The notes under the pieces are model-generated. The model saw only the letters and a list, made by a program, of their open reading frames with translations, was not told the DNA's origin and made no database searches. The translations under genes and the position numbers were made by a program. Of a stretch of 64,000 nt of DNA, positions 51,122-59,459 are shown piece by piece; position 1 is the first letter of the stretch; every line of letters begins with the position of its first letter. The stretch covers positions 1,984,001 through 2,048,000 of the forward strand of contig NZ_LT629695.1 in the NCBI RefSeq assembly GCF_900099705.1, read 5' to 3'. Source of the DNA: Agrococcus jejuensis (GTDB lineage: Bacteria; Actinomycetota; Actinomycetes; Actinomycetales; Microbacteriaceae).

Positions 51122-52602
51122 CCTCCCTCGCGAACCGGCTCGCCGCCGCGCGCGGCGACGAGGCCGCGCCCGCGGCGCCACTGCAGGCTCCCGCTCCGCT
51201 CGCGGCGCCGAGCGTGCCGCAGGCCGCCGCGCCCGCATCCCTGCCCGACGTCGAGCACCGCCAGACGCTCGCCGAGCGCACCCACGCGCCCTCGGCACCG
51301 GCGCCCGATGCCGATGGCCTGCAGCGCGTCAAGGCACGCGCTGCCGATGCCCTCTTCGCCCGCATCGGCACGCGCCTCAACGACCCCTCGCTCACGGAGG
51401 CGCAGCTGCACGCGCTCGTGCGCGAGGAGCTCGGTGCCGTCGTCGAGGCCGAGCCCACGCCGCTCACGACCGACGAGCGCCAGCGCCTCATGGCCGAGGT
51501 GCGCGACGACGTGCTGGGCCTCGGCCCGCTGCAGCGCCTGCTCGACGACGACACCGTCAGCGAGATCATGGTCAACGGCCCCGACATGGTCTACGTCGAG
51601 CAGCACGGCCGCCTCACCCTCTCCGGCGTGCGCTTCACGTCGGAGGACCAGCTGCGCCGCGTCATCGAGCGCATCGTCACGCGCGTCGGCCGCCGCATCG
51701 ACGAGTCGTCGCCCATGGTCGACGCGCGCCTCGAGGACGGCTCGCGCGTCAACGCCGTCATCCCGCCGCTCGCGTTCTCGGGCTCGACCCTCACCATCCG
51801 CAAGTTCTCGCGCGACCCGCTCGTCGTCGACGACCTCATCCGCTTCGGCACGCTGACGCCGCAGATGGCCGAGTTCCTGCGCGCCTGCGTCGAGGCGCGC
51901 CTCAACATCATCGTCTCGGGCGGCACCGGCACGGGCAAGACGACGCTGCTCAACGTGCTGTCGTCGTGCATCCCCGACGACGAGCGCATCATCACGATCG
52001 AGGACGCCGTCGAGCTGCAGCTGCAGCAGGACCACGTCGTGCGCCTCGAGTCGCGTCCCGCGAACGTCGAGGGCAAGGGCGAGGTCACGATCCGCGACCT
52101 CGTGCGCAACAGCCTCCGCATGCGCCCCGACCGCATCGTCGTCGGCGAGGTGCGCGGCGGCGAGACGCTCGACATGCTGCAAGCCATGAACACGGGCCAC
52201 GACGGCTCGCTCTCGACCGTGCACTCGAACTCGCCGCGCGACGCCGTCGCCCGCCTCGAGACCCTCGTGCTCATGGCCGGCATGGACCTGCCGCTGCGCG
52301 CCATCCGCGAGCAGATCGCGTCGGCCGTCGACGTCGTCGTGCAGCTCTCGAGGCTGCGTGACGGCACGCGCCGCATCACGGCCGTCACCGAGGTGCAGGG
52401 CATGGAGGGCGAGCTCGTGACGATGCAGGACGTCTTCGTGTTCGACTTCTCGGCCGGCGTGGATGCGCAGGGCCGTTTCCTCGGGTCGCCCATCGCGACG
52501 GGCGTGCGCCCGCGCTTCGCCGAACGCTTCGAGGACCACGGCATCGTCATCCCGCCCGGCACGTTCGACCCGCCCGTGCGGGCGGCGAAGGGCGCCTGGT
52601 GA
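51118..52602 (+). CDS. tadA: TadA/CpaF secretion ATPase
   Basis: The 494-residue protein has an Ala/Pro-rich head, then the type II/IV secretion ATPase: GPLQRLLDDDTVSEIMVNGPD, Walker A GGTGTGKTT (about 267-275), ITIEDAVELQLQ (Asp box), RPDRIVVGEVRGGE (Walker B) and MNTGHDGSLSTVHSNSP (His box). All catalytic motifs are intact. TadA drives assembly of Flp pilin. It overlaps both neighbours by four bases. Confidence 0.92.
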   Translation: MTSLANRLAAARGDEAAPAAPLQAPAPLAAPSVPQAAAPASLPDVEHRQTLAERTHAPSAPAPDADGLQRVKARAADALFARIGTRLNDPSLTEAQLHALVREELGAVVEAEPTPLTTDERQRLMAEVRDDVLGLGPLQRLLDDDTVSEIMVNGPDMVYVEQHGRLTLSGVRFTSEDQLRRVIERIVTRVGRRIDESSPMVDARLEDGSRVNAVIPPLAFSGSTLTIRKFSRDPLVVDDLIRFGTLTPQMAEFLRACVEARLNIIVSGGTGTGKTTLLNVLSSCIPDDERIITIEDAVELQLQQDHVVRLESRPANVEGKGEVTIRDLVRNSLRMRPDRIVVGEVRGGETLDMLQAMNTGHDGSLSTVHSNSPRDAVARLETLVLMAGMDLPLRAIREQIASAVDVVVQLSRLRDGTRRITAVTEVQGMEGELVTMQDVFVFDFSAGVDAQGRFLGSPIATGVRPRFAERFEDHGIVIPPGTFDPPVRAAKGAW

Positions 52603-53528
52603 CCGCCGCGCTCGTCGGCGCGATCGTGGTCGCCGTCGGCATCGCCGTCGCCGTGCTCGTCGTGCTGCAGCCGTTCCGCGTGCGCCTCGCCCGCTCGCGG
52701 CGCCGCCCCGGCGTCGCCGAGGGCGAGGGTGCGCTCTCGGGTGCCGCGGACCTCGCCTCCAACCTCATGTCGAAGGCGATCCAGCCGCGCGCCGGCGCGC
52801 TGGCGCAGTCGCTCGACCTCGCCGGCATCCGCATGCGGCCGCAGGACTTCGCGCTGCTCGTGCTCTTCGGTGCCCTCGTGATCGCCGCGCTCGTGGTCGT
52901 GCTCGGCGGCGGCATCCTGGCGCTGCCGCTCGGGGCCGGCGCCGTGGGCATCGCCTGGCTCGTCGTGCGCTCGCGCGTCGCGAAGCGCCGCACCGAGTTC
53001 GCGAACCAGCTCGGCGGCACGCTGCAGCTCATGTCGTCGAGCCTGCGCGCGGGCCAGAGCCTCATGCAGGCGCTCGCGTCGGTCGCGAAGGAGGCTGAGG
53101 AGCCGACGAGCAGCGAGCTCACGCGCGTCGTGAACGAGACCCGCGTCGGCCGCCCCGTGGTCGACGCGCTCGAGGAGGCGGCCGACCGCATGGCGAACGT
53201 CGACTTCAAGTGGGCGACGCAGGCCATCGCCATCAACCGCGAGGTCGGCGGCAGCCTGTCGGAGGTGCTCGAGGGCGTCGCCGCCACCATCCGCGAGCGC
53301 GGCATGCTGCGGCGTCAGGTCGCTGCGCTGTCGGCAGAGGGTCGCCTCTCGGCGATCATCCTCATGATCCTGCCCGTCGGCGTCACCGGCTTCGTCGCGA
53401 TCTCGAATCCGAGGTATCTCGCGCCGTTCGTCGAGCATCCGTTCGGTCCTGTGCTCATCGGCCTCGCGGTGCTGATGTTCGTCGTCGGTGGCCTCTGGCT
53501 GCGCAAGACCGTCGAGATCGAGCTCTGA
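52599..53528 (+). CDS. tadB: TadB-like inner-membrane platform protein
   Basis: The GTG at 52599 overlaps tadA by four bases. The 309-residue protein has an N-terminal helix, two helices at about 83-120, and the T2SSF domain (RRTEFANQLGGTLQLMSSSLRAGQSLMQALASVAKEA). Two C-terminal helices complete it. It also carries VDALEEAADRMANVDFKWATQAIAINREVGGSLSEVL, the core of the family. It forms the platform turned by TadA. Confidence 0.9.
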   Translation: MTAALVGAIVVAVGIAVAVLVVLQPFRVRLARSRRRPGVAEGEGALSGAADLASNLMSKAIQPRAGALAQSLDLAGIRMRPQDFALLVLFGALVIAALVVVLGGGILALPLGAGAVGIAWLVVRSRVAKRRTEFANQLGGTLQLMSSSLRAGQSLMQALASVAKEAEEPTSSELTRVVNETRVGRPVVDALEEAADRMANVDFKWATQAIAINREVGGSLSEVLEGVAATIRERGMLRRQVAALSAEGRLSAIILMILPVGVTGFVAISNPRYLAPFVEHPFGPVLIGLAVLMFVVGGLWLRKTVEIEL

Positions 53529-54412
53529 TGGACCCGCTCGTGCTCGTGGGATGCGCGCTCGTCGCCGGCTCGCTCGTCGTCGCCGTGCTCGCGCTCACGT
53601 CGTTCTCGACCGCCGAGCGCACCCGCACGCTCGCGAACCTGCAGCGCGGTGCGATCGCCGCCGAGGTCGCGGCGTCGACGCCGAAGGCTCGCCCGACCGA
53701 GGCGCCGCTCGCCGTGCGGCTCACACCCACGGCCGTGCTCTCGATGCTCGACCGGCAGCACTCGCGCGCCGGACGTCCCGCGGGCGCGCCCATCGAACGG
53801 CTGCTCGCGCTCAAGCTCGCGTGGGTGCCGATCGCGCTCGTGCTGATCGTGCTCGTGCTCGTCGGCCGGCCCGCACCGCTGCTGGTGCTCGTGGTGCTCC
53901 TCGGCTCCGTCATCGTCTACTTCCTGCCCGAGCTGCTGCTGCTCAGCCGCGGACAGGAGCGCGACCAGCGCATCCAGAAGGAGCTGCCCGACACGCTCGA
54001 CCAGATGCTCATCGCCGTCGAGGCGGGCCTCGGATTCGATGCGGCGATGTCGCGCACGGCGGGCAACGGCGACGGCCCGCTCGCCGACGAGCTCACGCGC
54101 ACGCTGCAGGAGATCCGCATGGGCCGCTCGCGCCGCGAGGCGTTCGAGCAGCTCGCAGAGCGGACCCAGGTCGCCGATCTGCGGCAGTTCGTGCGCGCGA
54201 TCCTGCAGGCCGACGCCTACGGCATCTCGGTGACCGACGTGCTGCGCACGCAGGCCGGCGAGATGCGCCTCAAGCGTCGCCAGCGCGCCGAGGAAGAGGC
54301 GCAGAAGGTGCCGGTGAAGGTGCTCATGCCTGTGATGCTCTGCATCCTCCCCGTGCTCTTCATCGTCGTGCTCGCGCCCGCGGTGATCGACATCGTGGCG
54401 GCGTTCTCGTAG
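53528..54412 (+). CDS. tadC: TadC-like inner-membrane platform protein
   Basis: The ATG at 53528 shares one base with the tadB stop. The 294-residue protein repeats the T2SSF layout: helix at the start, two helices near 95-135, then LPDTLDQMLIAVEAGLGFDAAMSRTAG, and IRMGRSRREAFEQLAERTQVADLRQFVRAILQADAYGISVTDVL. It ends in two helices. It closes the tad operon; a repeat array follows 13 bases after its stop. Confidence 0.9.
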   Translation: MDPLVLVGCALVAGSLVVAVLALTSFSTAERTRTLANLQRGAIAAEVAASTPKARPTEAPLAVRLTPTAVLSMLDRQHSRAGRPAGAPIERLLALKLAWVPIALVLIVLVLVGRPAPLLVLVVLLGSVIVYFLPELLLLSRGQERDQRIQKELPDTLDQMLIAVEAGLGFDAAMSRTAGNGDGPLADELTRTLQEIRMGRSRREAFEQLAERTQVADLRQFVRAILQADAYGISVTDVLRTQAGEMRLKRRQRAEEEAQKVPVKVLMPVMLCILPVLFIVVLAPAVIDIVAAFS

Positions 54413-54425
54413 CGATTCCTCGAGG

Positions 54426-54523
54426 GCGTGGTCACCTCCTGCCGGTGAGTGGTCACCTCTGGTCGACGAGTGGTCGCTTGATGCACGCGACACGCCGTCT
54501 GGGGCGGCAACAAGTGACCACTC
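54426..54523. repeat. Half-site array, GAGTGGTCACCTCCTGCCG family, copy 2
   Basis: There are three direct half-sites (54426-54444, 54447-54465, 54468-54484) and one inverted copy (54504-54523). The segment GCGACACGCCG before the inverted copy is the same as at 33099. It lies between the convergent stops of tadC and the Erm gene, ten bases from the latter. Confidence 0.82.
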
Positions 54524-54533
54524 CTCTCGGGCG

Positions 54534-55475
54534 TCACCGGCCGCCGCTCGCTCGCCACAGCGCGATCCAGTCGTCGCGCGTCAGCGCCGTCGGGGATGCG
54601 TCGCGCGCGATGCCGCGAGCGCCCATCCACGCCTTCGCATCGTCGAGCCGCAGCGCGCGCGCCTGCGCGAGCATGCGCGCGAGGCCCCGGCCGGATGCGC
54701 CGAACACGTCGGCCACCATCCGCTCGTAGCCGGCGCGTGAGCGGATGCCGGGGTCGGGCCGCCGACTCACCGTGAAGAGACCCGCGTCGACCGCGGGCAT
54801 CGGGCGGAACGCCGACCGCGGGATGCGCCGGTCGAGCGCGAAGTCGAACCACGGCGCCGCCTGCGCCGTCAGCTGCGTCGACCCGCCGACGCCCGCGCGG
54901 CGGCGCGCGACCTCCCACTGCGCCACGAGCACCGCATCCGTCCACCCCGGCGCGCGCAGCAGGCGCCGCAGCAGCGCGGTCGTGAGGTGGAACGGCAGGT
55001 TCGACACCACGACGTGCGGGCGCGCGTCGAAGCGGTGCTCGAGCGCGTCGGCGTGCTCGATGCGCACGTGGCCGGGCGTGCGCGCGTCGAGCCGAGCCGC
55101 GCGGCGAGCGTCGAGCTCCAGGCCGCGGATGGGTCGGCCGAGGCGTGCGAGCGGCTGCGTGATGGCGCCGTCGCCCGTGCCGATCTCGACGATCGGGCCG
55201 TCGGTCTCGGCGACGAGGTCGACGATGCGACGCACGGCTGCGCGGTCGACGAGGAAGCTCTGCCCGAGCTCGTGCCTGCCGGGCGCGTGGCGGGATGCGG
55301 TCGGCGGCTGCGCCGGCCGCGCCCCGGAGGTGGGGGTGCGGCGGTCGCCGGATGGGCTGCGCCGGTGGTCGCCGGGCTCGCCGCCGCGGTCGTGCGGTCG
55401 GCGGCCGCGGTCAGGCTGCGACGCTCGGTGGTCGGGGGCGCCGCGATCGGCGCGTCGGCGAGGATGCCGGGACAT
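54534..55475 (-). CDS. Erm-family 23S rRNA adenine N6-methyltransferase
   Basis: The ATG at 55475 has GGAG six bases upstream and gives 313 residues. After a disordered His/Arg/Pro/Gly-rich head of about 75 residues comes RHELGQSFLVDRAAVRRIVDLV, the Erm/KsgA start. Motif I is VEIGTGDGAIT, followed by LELDARRAARL and ADALEH. The catalytic motif is NLPFH. Then comes PRSAFRPMPAVDAGLFTVSRR. The NLPF motif and the GQ(S)FLVD region fit Erm methyltransferases of actinobacteria better than the housekeeping KsgA. It would methylate A2058 of 23S rRNA and give macrolide resistance. A 12-codon leader ORF lies upstream, suggesting inducibility. Confidence 0.8.
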   Translation of the reverse strand: MSRHPRRRADRGAPDHRASQPDRGRRPHDRGGEPGDHRRSPSGDRRTPTSGARPAQPPTASRHAPGRHELGQSFLVDRAAVRRIVDLVAETDGPIVEIGTGDGAITQPLARLGRPIRGLELDARRAARLDARTPGHVRIEHADALEHRFDARPHVVVSNLPFHLTTALLRRLLRAPGWTDAVLVAQWEVARRRAGVGGSTQLTAQAAPWFDFALDRRIPRSAFRPMPAVDAGLFTVSRRPDPGIRSRAGYERMVADVFGASGRGLARMLAQARALRLDDAKAWMGARGIARDASPTALTRDDWIALWRASGGR

Positions 55476-55622
55476 GGGAGGCTCCGCGAGGCTCGTGGGT
55501 GGCGGTGGCAGCACGAGGTGCCGCGACCGAGCGTGCGGACCGCGGGTGCGGGCGCAGCATGCTGCTGCAGCCGGCGACCGGCGGTCGGCGACGAGCCGAG
55601 CGAAGAGGGGATCGGCCCGCGC

Positions 55623-55661
55623 TCAGGCGCGGCGGATGCGGATCGCGTACATCGTTCCCAT
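55623..55661 (-). CDS. 12-residue leader peptide MGTMYAIRIRRA upstream of the Erm gene
   Basis: An ATG at 55661 opens an ORF of 12 codons, MGTMYAIRIRRA, then TGA, 147 bases before the Erm start on the same strand. It contains Arg-Ile-Arg-Arg. Arg/Lys-x-Arg/Lys motifs are known to stall ribosomes in the presence of macrolides and ketolides in Erm leader peptides such as ErmDL (MRLR). The spacer after it has several short palindromes, e.g. GCAGCATGCTGC, that could form alternative hairpins. No strong ribosome site precedes the ATG, so leaderless initiation is possible. Confidence 0.6.
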   Translation of the reverse strand: MGTMYAIRIRRA

Positions 55662-55706
55662 GCGGCCAGGCTAGCCGACCCCGCCCGCGCCCCGCATCCC
55701 GCACCT

Positions 55707-55801
55707 GACTGGGCAGTAGATGCCTGACTGGGCAGTAGATGCGCTCGAGTGGGCACGAGATGTCGCTGCGAGGCTGGTTTCACGACATCTACTGCCCAGT
55801 C
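55707..55801. repeat. Half-site array, GACTGGGCAGTAGATG family, copy 2
   Basis: Three direct half-sites (55707-55722, 55726-55741, 55747-55765) and one inverted copy (55783-55801). Unlike the other copies it lies between divergent genes, the Erm leader and the photolyase, not at a gene end. Confidence 0.85.
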
Positions 55802-55865
55802 GTCGTCTCCGGAGACCGCGTCAAGCCCGCACCGCGCACTCGAGCGCATCCGTACGGTGAGAGGG

Positions 55866-57230
55866 ATGCCTCGACAGATCCTCTGGTTCCGCCGCGACCT
55901 GCGGCTCGGCGACCACCCCGCGCTCGGTGCCGCCGCGACCGAGGGCGACGTGCTGCCCGTCTTCATCCTCGACCGCACGCTGCTCGGCACGGCCGGCGAC
56001 GTGCGCACCGCCGCGCTCGCCGACGCTCTCGCCCACCTGCGGCGCGCGACCGACGGCGCGCTCGTGGTGCGCACGGGCGACCCGGCCCGCATCCTGCCGC
56101 AGCTCGCGAAGGAGGTCGACGCGACCGCCGTGCACGTGAGCAGCGAGACCTTCCCCTATGGCCGCCGCCGCGACGCGCGCGTGCAGGAGGCGCTCGAGGC
56201 GAAGGACGTCGCGTGGGTCGAGACCGGCAGCCCGTACGCCGTCACCCCCGGCCGCGTGCGCAACGGATCCGGCGACCGCTACAAGGTGTTCACGCCCTTC
56301 TCGAAGGCGTGGCTCGAGCACGGATGGCGTGCCCCGGCCGACGACCCCGAGGGACTGCGCTGGTGTCGGCTCGTGGAGACCGACGAGGTGCCCGAGGCGC
56401 CGGCGATCGACGCCGACATCCCGACCATCTCCGAGGAGGCGGCCCTCGAGCGGTGGCATGCCTTCCTCGACGACGACCTCGACGACTACGACGACGGCCG
56501 CGACCGACCCGGCGACGACACGACCAGCCGCATGTCGGCGCACCTCAAGTGGGGCACCATCCATCCGCGCACGATGCTCGCCGACCTCGAGCGCCGCGCG
56601 CGCGGCCGCACGGGCAAGCGCATGCAGTCGCTGCTGCGCTACCGCACCGAGCTCGCCTGGCGCGAGTTCTACGCCGACGTGCTGTGGCACGCGCCGAAGA
56701 GCGACTGGCACGACCTCACCGACGCGCTCGACGGCATGGCCTACGACGAACCGGGCGACGCGTTCGACGCGTGGCGCGAGGGCCGCACGGGGTTCCCGAT
56801 GGTGGATGCGGGCATGCGGCAGCTGCTCGCCGAGGGGTGGATGCACAATCGCGTGCGCATGCTCACCGCCTCGTTCCTCGTGAAGGACCTGCACGTGTGG
56901 TGGCCGCACGGTGCCCGCCACTTCCTCGACCACCTCGTCGACGGCGACGTCGCATCCAACAACCACGGCTGGCAGTGGACGGCGGGCACGGGCACGGATG
57001 CCGCGCCGTACTTCCGCGTGTTCAACCCCGTGCTGCAGGGTCAGCGGTTCGACCCCGAGGGCGAGTACGTGCGGCGGTGGATCCCCGAGCTGCGGCACGT
57101 GGGCGGCGGCGCGGTGCACGAGCCGTGGAAGGTCGACGACGGCTATCGCGACGGCTATCCCGAGCGCATCCTCGACCACAAGGAGGAGCGCGCCGAGGCG
57201 CTCGACCGGCTGGCGGCGACGAAGCGCTGA
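55866..57230 (+). CDS. Cryptochrome/photolyase-family DNA photolyase
   Basis: The ATG at 55866 follows GAGAGG. The 454-residue protein has the N-terminal antenna domain (ILWFRRDLRLGDHPAL, VFILDRTLLG). The FAD domain has SRMSAHLKWGTIHPRTML and ELAWREFYADVLWH. Conserved core segments are GRTGFPMVDAGMRQLLAEGWMHNRVRMLTASFLVKDLHVWWPHGARHFLDHLVDGDVASNNHGWQW and APYFRVFNPVLQGQRFDPEGEYVRRW. These are characteristic of CPD photolyases, including the tryptophans for electron transfer. It repairs UV-made pyrimidine dimers with light. The gene is flanked by two copies of the same repeat family. Confidence 0.91.
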   Translation: MPRQILWFRRDLRLGDHPALGAAATEGDVLPVFILDRTLLGTAGDVRTAALADALAHLRRATDGALVVRTGDPARILPQLAKEVDATAVHVSSETFPYGRRRDARVQEALEAKDVAWVETGSPYAVTPGRVRNGSGDRYKVFTPFSKAWLEHGWRAPADDPEGLRWCRLVETDEVPEAPAIDADIPTISEEAALERWHAFLDDDLDDYDDGRDRPGDDTTSRMSAHLKWGTIHPRTMLADLERRARGRTGKRMQSLLRYRTELAWREFYADVLWHAPKSDWHDLTDALDGMAYDEPGDAFDAWREGRTGFPMVDAGMRQLLAEGWMHNRVRMLTASFLVKDLHVWWPHGARHFLDHLVDGDVASNNHGWQWTAGTGTDAAPYFRVFNPVLQGQRFDPEGEYVRRWIPELRHVGGGAVHEPWKVDDGYRDGYPERILDHKEERAEALDRLAATKR

Positions 57231-57235
57231 GCGAA

Positions 57236-57311
57236 GACTGGGCACTTGATGTCGTGAATGCGGTCGATCGACGACATCTACTGCCCACTCGAGCGCATCT
57301 ACTGCCCAGTC
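57236..57311. repeat. Half-site array, GACTGGGCACTTGATGTCGT family, copy 3
   Basis: One direct half-site (57236-57255) and two inverted ones (57271-57290, 57296-57311). The first pair forms a near-perfect 20-bp stem. It begins five bases after the photolyase stop. Confidence 0.85.
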
Positions 57312-57325
57312 GGGAGCACGCACGA

Positions 57326-57355
57326 CGCCCCGCCACCGGAGACGGTGGCGGGGCG
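57326..57355. terminator. Bidirectional terminator between photolyase and ABC operon
   Basis: CGCCCCGCCACC and GGTGGCGGGGCG make a perfect 12-bp stem with a six-base loop. It lies between the convergent stops at 57230 and 57386. Confidence 0.78.
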
Positions 57356-57385
57356 TGCGCGTAGCGCGAGCGAGCAGAGCGCGGG

Positions 57386-58114
57386 TCAGCGCACCGGAGC
57401 CCTGCGGATCAGCAGCACCCACGCGCCGGCGGCGAGCACGGCGACGACCGCGACGATGCCCATCCATCCGATCCACGGCACCGAGCCGAGGGCGATGAAG
57501 ACCTGCTCCATCATCCCCGGCACCACGAGCGCGATCGAGACGAGCAGGAACGGCACGAGCGCGAGCGACGTGAGCGCGATCCACAGGCCGCGCTGCCCCC
57601 ACCGCAGGTACACGGTCGAGACGGCGGCGCCGAGGAACATCGCCATGAGCAGCAGCAGGAACGTCTGCACCGCCGTCTGCCACCAGTCGCCCGTGCCGAC
57701 GTAGACGACGTCGAACATGCGGATGCGCAGGCCGAAGCCGTCGGTTGCCTGCTCGATCGACTTCAGGATCGTGATCGCGGTCGTGAAGAAGGCCGCGATG
57801 ATGCCGAACACCGCGAGCGTGCCCGCGGCGAACTCGCGACGCGTGATGCCGAGGCCGAGCGACAGCGGGAAGATCTGCAGCATCGCCGTGAACCCGAAGC
57901 CCATGAGCGGGCCGAGCACCGAGAAGACGGCGCCGTTCCACTGCATGCCCTGGTGCATGCCGTCGAGCTCCGACGGGTCGTCGACGCTCAGGTTGGCGAT
58001 GACGCCGATCGCGAGCACGACCGCGAGGGCGATGCCGAGGATGATGAACGGTAGCACGAAGGTGTTGAAGCGCTGCTGGGTGTGCAGGCGGATGACGGAT
58101 GCGGTGCGGAACAT
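57386..58114 (-). CDS. ABC transporter permease (ABC-2-like)
   Basis: The ATG at 58114 follows GAGAGGAGC. The 242-residue protein has six membrane helices. Between helix 2 and 3 is LGITRREFAAGTLAVFGIIAAFFTTAITILK, the usual cytoplasmic coupling segment of YtrC/D-like permeases. No substrate can be read. It is the third gene of a GntR-ATPase-permease operon (12 bases after the ATPase stop); such YtrA-type operons are often induced by cell-wall-active antibiotics. Confidence 0.82.
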   Translation of the reverse strand: MFRTASVIRLHTQQRFNTFVLPFIILGIALAVVLAIGVIANLSVDDPSELDGMHQGMQWNGAVFSVLGPLMGFGFTAMLQIFPLSLGLGITRREFAAGTLAVFGIIAAFFTTAITILKSIEQATDGFGLRIRMFDVVYVGTGDWWQTAVQTFLLLLMAMFLGAAVSTVYLRWGQRGLWIALTSLALVPFLLVSIALVVPGMMEQVFIALGSVPWIGWMGIVAVVAVLAAGAWVLLIRRAPVR

Positions 58115-58126
58115 GTCGTGCTCCTC

Positions 58127-59020
58127 TCAGAGGCTCGCGGTGGCGAGCTCGGGGGTGCGGGTGAGGTGCACGACGAGTGCCTGCAGAGAGACGGGGCTCG
58201 TCGTGAGGCCGGCGGCGTCGAGCTCGGCTCGGGCTGCGGCATCGATGGGGCCGATGACGGTGGCGTTCGCGAGGCCGCCGAGGCGCTGCTGCGCCACGAC
58301 CTCGCGGCCGTCGACGTAGGCGGCGACGGCGTCGGCACGTCCGGAGACGTCGTACGCGCGGCCGCGCAGCTCGTCGGCGTCGGCGTCGATGAGCACGCGG
58401 CCCTCGTCGATGACGACGACGTGCTCGAGCAGGTTCGCGACCTCGTCGATCAGGTGCGTCGACAGCAGGATCGTGCGGGGATGCTCGGCGAAGTCGGCCA
58501 GCAGGTGGTCGTAGAACAGCTGTCGGGCGACGGCGTCGAGGCCGAGGTACGGCTCGTCGAAGAACGTCACCGGCGCGCGGGATGCGAGGCCCACGACGAT
58601 GCCGATCGCCGACAGCTGGCCGCGCGAGAGCTTCTTGATCTGCCGATCGGTCGGCAGGCGGAAGTCCGCCACGAGCCGACGCTCGAAGTCCGCATCCCAC
58701 TGCGGGTGCAGCGTGCGGGCGACGGCGAGCACGTCCTGGGCGCGGAACCCATCCGGGTACTTCTGCGACTCCTGGATGAAGCACGTCTGCGACAGCACCT
58801 GCGCGTTCTCGAACGGGTGGCCGCCGAGCACGCGCATGTCGCCGCTCGTCGCGATCAGCTGCCCCGTGAGCAGCTGCATGAGCGTGGTCTTGCCGGCGCC
58901 GTTGCGGCCCAGCAGGGCGTGGATGCGGTTCGGCTCGAGCGCGATCGACACGTCGTCGAGCGCGCGCACGCCCTTCGGGTAGTGCTTGGAGAGACCCGTG
59001 GTCTCGATGACGGCGGTCAT
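58127..59020 (-). CDS. ABC transporter ATPase (YtrB-like)
   Basis: The ATG at 59020 overlaps the GntR stop as ATGA. The 297-residue protein has Walker A GRNGAGKTT, a Q-loop in CFIQESQKYP, and signature LSRGQLS (instead of LSGGQ). Walker B is VTFFDEPYLGLD and the H-loop STHLIDE. A C-terminal domain of about 80 residues is extra. The altered signature is common in YtrB/CcmA-like groups. It energises the permease at 57386. Confidence 0.88.
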   Translation of the reverse strand: MTAVIETTGLSKHYPKGVRALDDVSIALEPNRIHALLGRNGAGKTTLMQLLTGQLIATSGDMRVLGGHPFENAQVLSQTCFIQESQKYPDGFRAQDVLAVARTLHPQWDADFERRLVADFRLPTDRQIKKLSRGQLSAIGIVVGLASRAPVTFFDEPYLGLDAVARQLFYDHLLADFAEHPRTILLSTHLIDEVANLLEHVVVIDEGRVLIDADADELRGRAYDVSGRADAVAAYVDGREVVAQQRLGGLANATVIGPIDAAARAELDAAGLTTSPVSLQALVVHLTRTPELATASL

Positions 59021-59373
59021 GCCGACTCCTCCTGGATGAGGTGCGCGAGCTGGCCGGGCGTGATGCCGAGCTTGGCTGCCTCGCGCAGCATGGGTGCGAT
59101 GAACTCGTGGGTGAATGCGCGCGTCCTCGCCTCGACGAGACGGTCGCGAGCGCCGGTGGCGACGAACATGCCGATGCCTCGCTTCTTGTAGAGGACGCCG
59201 TCGTCGACGAGCAGGTTGAGCCCCTTGCCCGCGGTGGCGGGGTTGATGCGCAGGAACTGCGCGAGCTCGTTCGTCGAGGGCACGGCGGTCTCCTCGGGGT
59301 AGGTGCCGTCGAGGATGTCGTTCGAGAGCTGCTCCGCGATCTGCTGGAACAGCGGCTTCCCGTCATCGAGCAT
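59017..59373 (-). CDS. GntR-family repressor (YtrA subfamily)
   Basis: The ATG at 59373 follows GAGAGGACGAG and gives 118 residues, typical of the short YtrA group with no large ligand domain. The winged helix is PLFQQIAEQLSNDILDGTYPEETAVPSTNELAQFLRINPATAGKGLNLLVDDGVLYKKRGIGMFV. A perfect palindrome lies 87 bases upstream, so the protein probably represses its own operon. It is coupled to the ATPase gene by a 4-bp overlap. Confidence 0.9.
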   Translation of the reverse strand: MLDDGKPLFQQIAEQLSNDILDGTYPEETAVPSTNELAQFLRINPATAGKGLNLLVDDGVLYKKRGIGMFVATGARDRLVEARTRAFTHEFIAPMLREAAKLGITPGQLAHLIQEESA

Positions 59374-59459
59374 GTGCTCGTCCTCTCGGGTGGATGGGTG
59401 GAGGGGTGGATGTGCGCACATCCCGCTCGGCGTCTCGGTGCGCATCCGATCGGCTTCGC

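Noticed and set aside
46584..54412. Recently acquired genomic island around the tad locus
   Set aside because: GC content and codon use match the surroundings, and there is no integrase, tRNA or direct repeat at the edges.
54534..55475. KsgA/RsmA housekeeping 16S rRNA dimethylase
   Set aside because: The long basic head, the NLPF motif, the QSFLVD start and the leader ORF fit Erm better. I cannot fully exclude KsgA without a search for a second copy.
55411..55704. A 97-codon minus-strand ORF overlapping the Erm leader and start
   Set aside because: It is Arg/Pro/Ser-rich, in another frame, without a ribosome site, and is explained by the leader and Erm frames.
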